From the NCBI GenBank assembly GCA_027577415.1, contig JANBQS010000231.1:1-25364 (forward strand): 25,364 nucleotides of DNA, written 5' to 3'. Below the pieces are notes generated by a model, which was not told the DNA's origin, did no database searches, and saw only the letters and a list, made by a program, of their open reading frames with translations. This document shows positions 18,139 through 25,364 of this stretch, one piece after another (position 1 is the stretch's first letter; every line of letters begins with the position of its first letter). A program made the position numbers and the translations under genes. Origin of the DNA: Coemansia sp. RSA 922 (lineage: Eukaryota; Kickxellomycota; Kickxellomycetes; Kickxellales; Kickxellaceae).

Positions 18139-18982
18139 TCGATGGCCGAGATAGGCGGCGCGCAACCCCTTGTCCCCGCAGGGTAGGCTCTCCAGAGCCC
18201 ATTGTTCTCAAGGGTGCACTTGATCACGTGTGCGCAGCAGCGCTGATAGATGCATTCATACACGTTTAGCTGGGCCCTGTTCTGCAAGTGCAGTACTCGC
18301 TTGCATTGCCCGACGCCGCTATATGTAGGCCGCGCATGGGGGATAAAGCAGCACCGTGCTCAGGATGAGGGCAGACACAACGTATGACGTCGGTGGAGGC
18401 GCAGAGCAGGAGGGGGAGAGTACGTACCTAGGGTTTCTGTCCATGTTGTTGCAAGCGATCTCTAGTTGGCAGTGTGGGTAGTAAAGGTAATAAATATGGA
18501 ATGTGCGGGAGATACAGAGAGAAGAGAAAGAGGTGTAATTGCTGGCTTATCGATCCTTCATCAGGTCACACCAAAGCCCCCCTGGAAACAGCACGCACTG
18601 GATCGAGTGGTGCGGGATGTGCGGCGAAAGTGTAAATCGATTGATTCGATACTTTGCCTCTTAGTGGAGTTCCTCGCTTCTCGGTCTCTCAGGCATCTCA
18701 GCCGAATGTCCTCGCTCCTGGCTCCTACACAAGTCCGTGCTCAGACTGGTTACCGGGATCTGGACTCCATCTGGCTCCCACGCCATCTTTGCTTGCTATC
18801 GAGTGTCCATCACCAACGAGATATTTGTGAGTGGCACGGGTCTCTAATCCAGCCTCTCTCTCTCCAGAGTGGCCTGAATTGGCCGAGAGAATCACGGCAA
18901 GTCGCGATCGCTGCTGAAACGATGATTTACACAAGGTGACTGCTATGCATACATTTGCTGCTATAAAGGAGCTACACTAGCG

Positions 18983-20074
<1,092 letters not shown>

Positions 20075-21838
20075 ATGTTGTTTGCCGGACCATGGGCCAC
20101 TAGGGTGCCCAGACGGATAGGCAGCATGCCCGCCCTGTATATCCAGCGCTCGCTTACATCATCGGCAACAAAGGGCGGCTCGTGGCAGTGGCGCCGGTGG
20201 AGACGCACGGCGGTCGTAGCCTCAGTCTCGCTGGGCGTTGGTGGGTACATTGTCTACAACCACGACACGGCATACTTGGTGGCAGCCAGCCTGCACCGGT
20301 GCTCGGTGGCTGCCAAGGTTACATGCCAAGTGTCGTGGGACTACTATCGCAACTTTCCCGATTTGCCGTCTGACGATGATAGCGCCGAAGATCGGAAGCG
20401 TATTCTGGCGATTCGCTCAGCAGTGCACTTGCGATCGGCTGAGCGGGTCCGAGCGGCGCTGATGAAGAATGGCGGAGTATACATCAAGCTCGGCCAGCAC
20501 ATAAGCGCCATGCAGTATGTATTGCCAGCCGAGTGGTGCGCGACTATGCAGCCGTTGCAGGACCAGAACACGGCCAGCTCGTTGAAGGACGTCGATCGGG
20601 TAATATTTCGGGACTTTGGACAGCACATCGACGAGATGTTCTCCAATTTCGACCCCGAGCCCATCGGCGTAGCGTCGCTAGCTCAGGTCCATCGCGCCGT
20701 CCTACGCGAGACGGGCGAAGAAGTGGCAGTCAAGGTGCAGCACCCAATGGTGCGCACCTACAGCGATATTGACATTGCTACGGTATCTGTGATGTTTGAG
20801 TTTATCCACAGCGTGTTTCCCGACTTCAAGTTCATGTGGCTCAGTGCCGAGATGAAGGGCAGTCTGCCGCTGGAGCTGGACTTTCGCAACGACAAGAGCA
20901 ACGCTGAGCGTGTCGAGTGGAACTTTGCTCCGCGCCCTGACATTCCGCTGACTGTGCCCAAGATGATCCGTGCTTCAGAGCGTGTGCTCATTATGGAGTA
21001 CATCAATGGCAGACGCTGCGACGATTTGGGATACCTGCGCCTACACTCTATTAATCCGGCCGAAGTCTCGCGTGAGATCGGCCGCGTGTTTGCTGAGATG
21101 ACCTATGTCCATGGCTTTTTGCACTGCGATCCGCACCCTGGCAACCTGTTTGTTCGCCCGCGCAATGGGCGCCAAACTACGCACGGACACAACTTTGATC
21201 TCGTGCTTCTGGACCACGGTCTCTATCGTCACTTGTCACCGCGCTTCCGCTATGAGTACGCCGAGATGTGGCATGCGCTGATGAAGGGCGACACGGAGAA
21301 GATCAAGCACTGGTCGCGCCAGCTGTCGGGCACCGATCTATACATTTTGTTCTCTATCATCCTCACTGGTCAGAATTGGTCGGCTATCGAGGCAAAGTCG
21401 CTGGCAAAATCCACTGCGCCAGCGCACTTTAGCGTGGGCTCGATGATGAAAGAGCATCCTGATATTTTGCGCCAGATCACTGACGTCTTGTCATCTGTGC
21501 CACCTGTGCTTTTGCTGGTACTGAAGACCAACGATCTACTGCGAATGGTCGACCAAAAGCTCTTTGCTGATCAGCCGCTAGCCGTCCAGCAGCACGCCCA
21601 GCTGAGGACTTGGATGCGTATCAGTCACTACTGCCTCATAGCCATCCGCAATGCTCGCTCCCAAGACATTCACCACAGCGTTTCGCGCGCTGGCCTCCTA
21701 CAGACCGCCTCGCGCATTGGCCGCTTGACGATGAACTGGATTACATTCTGGGTCTACGACACTGCGCTATCCCTATACAGCGTTGTTCTGACTATAGAAG
21801 ACATGTTTATTCGCTGGCGAGCCAGATTCACTTACTAG
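20075..21838 (+). CDS. ABC1/UbiB kinase-like protein, ADCK1 / Mcp2 (Cqd2) type
   Basis: 587 residues, one exon. An N-terminal basic stretch followed by a hydrophobic segment (about 45-61) suggests a mitochondrial inner-membrane anchor. UbiB-family landmarks: the KxGQ motif in GGVYIKLGQHISAMQYVLP (KLGQ 138-141); GVASLAQVHRAVL (198-210), the loop replacing the usual glycine-rich loop; VAVKVQHP with Lys220; EYINGRRCDD; the catalytic-loop equivalent HCDPHPGNLFV (Asp352, Asn357); and LLDHGLYR (Asp380), where protein kinases have DFG. DHGLY points to the ADCK1/Mcp2 branch rather than Coq8. Yeast Mcp2/Cqd2 affects coenzyme Q distribution and mitochondrial lipids; such a role here is by homology. An in-frame ATG at 20126 is an alternative start. 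Confidence 0.92.
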   Translation: MLFAGPWATRVPRRIGSMPALYIQRSLTSSATKGGSWQWRRWRRTAVVASVSLGVGGYIVYNHDTAYLVAASLHRCSVAAKVTCQVSWDYYRNFPDLPSDDDSAEDRKRILAIRSAVHLRSAERVRAALMKNGGVYIKLGQHISAMQYVLPAEWCATMQPLQDQNTASSLKDVDRVIFRDFGQHIDEMFSNFDPEPIGVASLAQVHRAVLRETGEEVAVKVQHPMVRTYSDIDIATVSVMFEFIHSVFPDFKFMWLSAEMKGSLPLELDFRNDKSNAERVEWNFAPRPDIPLTVPKMIRASERVLIMEYINGRRCDDLGYLRLHSINPAEVSREIGRVFAEMTYVHGFLHCDPHPGNLFVRPRNGRQTTHGHNFDLVLLDHGLYRHLSPRFRYEYAEMWHALMKGDTEKIKHWSRQLSGTDLYILFSIILTGQNWSAIEAKSLAKSTAPAHFSVGSMMKEHPDILRQITDVLSSVPPVLLLVLKTNDLLRMVDQKLFADQPLAVQQHAQLRTWMRISHYCLIAIRNARSQDIHHSVSRAGLLQTASRIGRLTMNWITFWVYDTALSLYSVVLTIEDMFIRWRARFTY

Positions 21839-21980
21839 ATCCGACAATTCGCTTGATCTCGACTGCGCATTTTGCCTTTGGATCCTGCTTACATTACACC
21901 TTTTCCATTTTCTCTTCAATTTGCTTTCAATTTATTCGAGATATTTGAATTTTAACCTTGCATTATTTGAATTTTAGAGC

Positions 21981-23573
21981 ATGTTTACGCCCTTCCAGCA
22001 CGCGTTAAATAAGCTTCGTGAGGTCAGGCAAAGCGACCACTCTCAGCCCAAGCAGAGGATAATCTCTACCGATCCGCCCGAAAATGCCTCTGTTAGTACT
22101 GGTGCTGGTTCTGGTGGTGTTGACATTGATGACTTTGGCATTGACTTGGGCGATACTGACGTCTTTGATGATCTGTTGGTCGATGATATGGACATGGGAA
22201 ACGAACCTCCGAGAGCAGCTCAGCAGCCACAGATGCAACCGCAACCGCAGCCTCCGCCAGCCAAGCCTGCTGCCACAACTGAGACCATTCCGAAAAGTGT
22301 GTCACGATTAGCCGCTTTTTCTTTCACTAAGCCAGCCCAGAAGGATGTAGCACCACGGCTGCAGCATCATCAGCAACTACCCAGTAACCACTCGCATCAG
22401 CATCAGGAACTACCCAGTAATCTGCCGCAGGTTTACAGCAGCCCTCAGATGCCCAACATGTCACAGACACCTAGTAACAGTTTGCAGCGGCAGCAACACC
22501 CCAGTAACAGCTCGCAGAGGCCCAGTGGATCTCAGGCGCCCAATATATCGCAAGTTCCCAGTGGATCTCAGATGCTCAACAGGTCGCAGAGGCCCAGCGA
22601 ATCTCAGATACCAAGCAATGATACCTCTCAACAGCAGGACCCATTCGCTACACCTCGCCCGGGGAGCAGTAGTTCCAGAGCTCCTGGTCATGTGGCCGAT
22701 TTCGTGACAACTGTAGTGAACAGTAGCAAGCGCCGGGTCTTGTCGACAGGTCACCAGCGTCAAGAGATACCGGGTCCAGCAGGCTTGATTGGCGCTCCTG
22801 TTCCATGTGTCATAGCCCCGACACAGAGGCCAGTATCGGCCTTCAAGACGCCCCTGGCAGGCAGAGCCAAAAAGGAGCAGTCTGGCGAAATGGATTTCGA
22901 GAGCGGCACTTGGGCTGCCATGCTGGACCACCTCAGCATGCCATCATACAAGCCGCTCACTGCCAAGGAGGTGATCCGCACCGAGGAACGGGCCGCATGG
23001 CCTATTAGCCGCGTGTCGGAGTTGACTCGCGCACAAAATGTGCCTTCAATGTTGGTTCAGCTCCGCGAAATTGTTAGCTCCGAGTCTGACGCCAGTGCCG
23101 TTGTCGTTGATCCAACTGGCGAGATGCGTGCCTCTATACACCATGCCGTGATGCGCCGAGTCGCCCTTCCTCTCGTTGCTGGCACGTCTATTATCCTGAA
23201 CAACGTAGCTGTAATGAAGATGTCGGGGTGGCCGCCATTCCTTGTTATTACTGGCAGTATGATTGAGCAGATATTTACCGTGAAAAGCGCAGGCACTCGC
23301 GAGGACCCAATCGTCGTACAGGATACGCAAAAGAGCACTGCATTTACGCCTACCCATGCACCCAAGACTACCACTGACAATCGCTCGGCGAAACCTAGGG
23401 ACGCGCCGGCTGTCTCGAATAGTGTGTTTCCCGCTGACGCACCAACTCAGCCAGTTGTTGATCTGGGCGCAGACGAGTTTGATGATATGCCCGAGGCGGC
23501 CGACGACGTGCTCGGCCTCTTGAAGGGCAAGTCATTTATCGGCGATGACGATGACAACATGGATCCATTTTGA
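21981..23573 (+). CDS. HROB: HROB-family (DUF4539, OB-fold) homologous recombination protein
   Basis: 530 residues. The region about 262-435 resembles HROB/C17orf53 (MCM8IP), which in animals binds RPA-coated DNA and recruits and activates the MCM8-MCM9 helicase. Visible landmarks: IPGPAGLIG (263-271), a W-containing helical segment (DFESGTWAAMLDHLSM), then the OB-type core NVPSMLVQLREI (353-364), VVVDPTGEMRASIHHAV (374-390), LVAGTSIILNNVAVM (398-412) and PFLVITGSMIEQIF (419-432). The N-terminal half is disordered: an acidic patch (48-73), Gln/Pro-rich stretches, and an SQ-rich repeat (161-217). The C terminus is acidic. The identification rests on motif recall; no full alignment was possible. 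The start is the first ATG; no intron is needed. It lies 142 bases after the ADCK1-like gene, and its stop is 32 bases from that of convergent TRM7. Confidence 0.8.
   Translation: MFTPFQHALNKLREVRQSDHSQPKQRIISTDPPENASVSTGAGSGGVDIDDFGIDLGDTDVFDDLLVDDMDMGNEPPRAAQQPQMQPQPQPPPAKPAATTETIPKSVSRLAAFSFTKPAQKDVAPRLQHHQQLPSNHSHQHQELPSNLPQVYSSPQMPNMSQTPSNSLQRQQHPSNSSQRPSGSQAPNISQVPSGSQMLNRSQRPSESQIPSNDTSQQQDPFATPRPGSSSSRAPGHVADFVTTVVNSSKRRVLSTGHQRQEIPGPAGLIGAPVPCVIAPTQRPVSAFKTPLAGRAKKEQSGEMDFESGTWAAMLDHLSMPSYKPLTAKEVIRTEERAAWPISRVSELTRAQNVPSMLVQLREIVSSESDASAVVVDPTGEMRASIHHAVMRRVALPLVAGTSIILNNVAVMKMSGWPPFLVITGSMIEQIFTVKSAGTREDPIVVQDTQKSTAFTPTHAPKTTTDNRSAKPRDAPAVSNSVFPADAPTQPVVDLGADEFDDMPEAADDVLGLLKGKSFIGDDDDNMDPF
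22507..22617 (+). repeat. 18-nt/hexapeptide SQ repeat inside HROB-like gene
   Basis: Degenerate units encode roughly Pro-Ser/Asn-x-Ser-Gln-x, one every 18 bases, after a first unit one codon longer. Unit examples are PSGSQA, PNISQV, PSGSQM, LNRSQR and PSESQI. Every unit keeps Ser-Gln. Nucleotide similarity between units (two copies of CCCAGTGGATCTCAG) suggests tandem duplication. Confidence 0.8.
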
Positions 23574-23605
23574 AAACTGCTTTCTCTATATTTACTTTGA
23601 ATCGA

Positions 23606-24481
23606 TTACAGTGCATTGTTGTAAAAATTGGACCGCTTTAGCTCCAGCGCCTTCTTGTACGGCGGACTGATCGGAGACTGTGTAGGATCACGAGGGCAAT
23701 ACGGCTCATCCTCGTTGTTATCTAAAGAATATGTCATGTCGGCGTCAAACCCGCGCAGGTCGCCACAGGCAACGAATGGCACTATCACACGATTGCTGCC
23801 AACTATAGGATTGCTAGCGTCGTACGGCACGTCCATTAGCGGGTTGGCCATGTTTGGCACGTAGTCCGTAGGCGGGTTATAGTCCATGCACACGATGAAT
23901 GCCTCAATACTCGAGTTTCGGGAGGATCTGGGCTTGGCCACATGAACTGTACGGAAGAATATCTTGAGCTGGGCATAGAGCAGGGTGACGTCTTTGCCGC
24001 GGAAGATTTTGGCCACAAACGTGCCGCCAGTGCGCAATACGTGAGTGGTGATGTTCAGAGCGGCCAAAATGAGCTGTGCCTGGATATATTCGTCCAGATC
24101 ATGTAGGCCAGTGACATCGGGTGCGCCGTCACTGACGACCAGATCTGCCTGTGCGCCGTCAAAGTGCGATATAATCTGTTCTGCCGTCGATAGCTTTGTA
24201 ATGTCGCCTTGGATCTGGATCACACCTGGCAGCGGGGCCATGGCTTGTAGATCAACTGCTACTATCTGCGGCTCATCGCTGCTGTTCTTTTGGAGTTCTT
24301 TGCTGAGCACTTGCGACCAGCTCCCGGGCGCAGCGCACAAATCGACTGCTCTGGTGACACCCTGAAAGATGTTGAATTCTTCGTCAACTTGTAAAAGCTT
24401 GAAAGCACTGCGAGCACGCCATCCTTGCTCTTTGGCCTGCCGATAGTAAACGTCGCGCTTGTCTTTTGACACTTTGCCCAT
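23606..24481 (-). CDS. TRM7: tRNA 2'-O-ribose methyltransferase Trm7 / FTSJ1
   Basis: 291 residues. RrmJ/FtsJ-type methyltransferase using S-adenosylmethionine; the yeast and human proteins methylate positions 32 and 34 of the tRNA anticodon loop with Trm732 and Trm734 partners. The N terminus [20 protein letters not shown] is almost diagnostic. The catalytic tetrad is complete: Lys28 (SAFKLL), Asp118 (VVSDGAPD), Lys158 (FVAKIFRG) and Glu193 (SIEAFIV). The AdoMet-binding loop is [15 protein letters not shown] (46-60). The C-terminal extension (about 200-291), ending in a Pro/Lys-rich helix, is as in Trm7. The frame stays open 64 codons upstream, but the ATG at 24481 gives exactly the family N terminus. 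No introns. It is divergent from the SMN-like gene. Confidence 0.97.
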   Translation of the reverse strand: MGKVSKDKRDVYYRQAKEQGWRARSAFKLLQVDEEFNIFQGVTRAVDLCAAPGSWSQVLSKELQKNSSDEPQIVAVDLQAMAPLPGVIQIQGDITKLSTAEQIISHFDGAQADLVVSDGAPDVTGLHDLDEYIQAQLILAALNITTHVLRTGGTFVAKIFRGKDVTLLYAQLKIFFRTVHVAKPRSSRNSSIEAFIVCMDYNPPTDYVPNMANPLMDVPYDASNPIVGSNRVIVPFVACGDLRGFDADMTYSLDNNEDEPYCPRDPTQSPISPPYKKALELKRSNFYNNAL

Positions 24482-24717
24482 TGTGAGAATAAGTTTAATC
24501 GAAATTGGAGTAAAGGTTAAAAAGAAAAGGAAAAGAAAAGTAGCACCGGCCTTGCTTCTGGATCCTTTTTTAGCTGATGTGTTGATCTGGTTGATCTGGC
24601 CCACAATAGCAAGGTGAGCGATCTGAGAGACTATGCGACAGTAACGAGGGCTGCGCAAAATGCTCTTGGCCACCAGCGTTCAAACACTCTACTTTCTGCT
24701 CGTCCTAATCAGCTGCA
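24482..24717. promoter_or_regulatory. Divergent promoter, TRM7 and SMN-like genes
   Basis: 236 bases between two start codons on opposite strands. The part next to TRM7 is A-rich on the plus strand (24515-24542). No convincing TATA box was seen. A shared promoter is inferred from spacing alone. Confidence 0.5.
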
Positions 24718-25275
24718 ATGGCATCCCGACCGATTGTATCGTATGACGACTTGTACAGCGCCGACGAGGCCGAGAACCCCACAGAGTCTGAGCAGCAGCA
24801 ACGTCCACACAGTTCCTCTAGCCACACCAGCATCGAAGATGGCGATGAGGAGAGTCTATGCGCAGGAGATATAATTGCCCAGCCAGGAGCGTGGGACGAC
24901 TCCGACCTTGTCCACGCCTGGGATAGCACAGTTGAGGAATATCGCAAGCAGCATGCCGCCATGCTAGGCGATAGCGCATTTCGAACGACCATGCACGAAA
25001 CCGAGAGTAAAGTAGGCCAGTGGAGCTCGGTTACGGAGAGTATAGATGCCACAGCGGAATCTAGTAGCAAGAAGCGCCGACGTGGCGTAGACGCTGGTTT
25101 GAACAACACGGAGCCTGGATATGAGGCCAATGAAGCGGCGCAAGACTACGCAAGCGCGTTGCCAGCATATCCCGAAGCACCTCTGACTGAAGAAGACGCG
25201 CTTAACAAGCTCAACATGGCATGGTACCACGCCGGATTCTATGCGGGATACTACCAGGTAACTAGTGATCCATGA
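24718..25275 (+). CDS. SMN1: Survival motor neuron (SMN) homologue, Tudor-less
   Basis: 185 residues as read. In animals and fission yeast, SMN with Gemin2 assembles Sm rings on spliceosomal snRNAs. Two hallmarks are visible: the Gemin2-binding helix AWDDSDLVHAWDSTVEEYRK (58-77), and the C-terminal YG box LNKLNMAWYHAGFYAGYYQ (162-180), a Tyr/Gly helix used for self-association. The middle is acidic and Ser-rich with a basic KKRRR patch (118-122), and no Tudor domain is present, as in the short Smn1 of fission yeast. The end is uncertain. After Gln180 the sequence is GTAACT, a branch-like CTGAC lies at 25287-25291, and CAAGTAG follows near 25306-25312; splicing there would replace the VTSDP tail by one His or an immediate stop. 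The start is the first ATG. Confidence 0.88.
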   Translation: MASRPIVSYDDLYSADEAENPTESEQQQRPHSSSSHTSIEDGDEESLCAGDIIAQPGAWDDSDLVHAWDSTVEEYRKQHAAMLGDSAFRTTMHETESKVGQWSSVTESIDATAESSSKKRRRGVDAGLNNTEPGYEANEAAQDYASALPAYPEAPLTEEDALNKLNMAWYHAGFYAGYYQVTSDP

Positions 25276-25364
25276 TGTATTGTATGCTGACGATGTAATC
25301 AAAACCAAGTAGCACTGATAAAAAAAAAAAAAAGAAGATTGTAGGCATATCGGTCGGGTATTGG

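Larger units (their letters stand above)
17939..18982. other. Upstream region of glycogen phosphorylase
   Basis: About 1,040 bases. For the minus-strand GPH1 gene it holds a TATA box (18067-18073), a CCCCT stress-response-like motif (18166-18170), a CACGTG hexamer (18225-18230), a TGACGTC CRE-like site (18385-18391), AGGGG (18411-18415) and another CCCCT (18578-18582). A short hairpin sits at 18123-18138. The part toward 18982 also carries the 3' flank of the PLPBP-like gene. A plus-strand frame (ATG at 18496, stop near 18939, about 147 codons) has no recognisable domain and is not called. Confidence 0.5.

Noticed and set aside
18674..18684. TCGCTTCTCGG, identical to part of the 5' end of U2 snRNA
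   Set aside because: The match stops after 11 bases; the following sequence lacks the conserved U2 branch-recognition segment.
18496..18939. Plus-strand open frame of about 147 codons in the glycogen phosphorylase upstream region
   Set aside because: No domain, signal or homology recognised and mixed composition. A frame this long can arise by chance in a GC-balanced kilobase. It would need transcript evidence.

Overview
The window looks like nuclear DNA from a fungus, most likely an early-diverging ('zygomycete'-grade) lineage. This placement is inference. The supporting evidence is: compact genes with few short GT-AG introns; yeast-like housekeeping proteins (EAF7, TRM7, GPH1, Ulp2, YBL036C and YCR051W types); an ER protein ending in KDEL; and genes usually missing from common Dikarya models (an A20/AN1 zinc-finger protein, an HROB-type OB-fold protein, a Tudor-less SMN). 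I saw no transposon, CRISPR, rRNA or tRNA gene, and nothing viral or plasmid-like.

Layout from left to right. 1-818 is non-coding apart from a 16-bp perfect palindrome. A four-exon gene for a small lysine-rich protein (819-1646) is followed by a KDEL-terminated PDI-D/ERp38 disulfide isomerase (1916-3091) and an EAF7/MRGBP chromatin subunit (3315-4094). An ankyrin protein lies on the minus strand (4179-4853), divergent from a mitochondrial ACSF3-type malonyl-CoA synthetase (5203-6807). A large Ulp2/SENP6-7-type SUMO protease (6852-10406, minus) has an unresolved 5' end. After about 1.2 kb without a recognised gene comes an MCT-like MFS transporter (11607-12932). Then follow a two-exon A20/AN1 zinc-finger gene (13211-14276, minus) and glycogen phosphorylase (15263-17938, minus) with a roughly 1-kb upstream region. 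A PLPBP/YggS-type PLP protein (18983-19882, minus) has a predicted GC-AG intron and is divergent from an ADCK1/Mcp2-type mitochondrial kinase-like protein (20075-21838). The right end holds an HROB-family recombination factor (21981-23573), TRM7 (23606-24481, minus) and an SMN homologue (24718-25275).

The genes do not form one pathway. This is ordinary eukaryotic gene order with shared intergenic promoters (ankyrin/ACSF3, PLPBP/ADCK1, TRM7/SMN). The point I find most interesting is the HROB-like protein: a conserved OB-type core preceded by eight Ser-Gln dipeptides in under 60 residues, six of them at an exact six-residue period. That is a candidate ATR/ATM-regulated cluster in a fungal homologue of the MCM8-MCM9 loader. 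The GC-AG intron, the Tudor-less SMN with an ambiguous 3' end, the SUMO-binding-like motifs in the Ulp2 protein and the A20/AN1 gene are secondary points.
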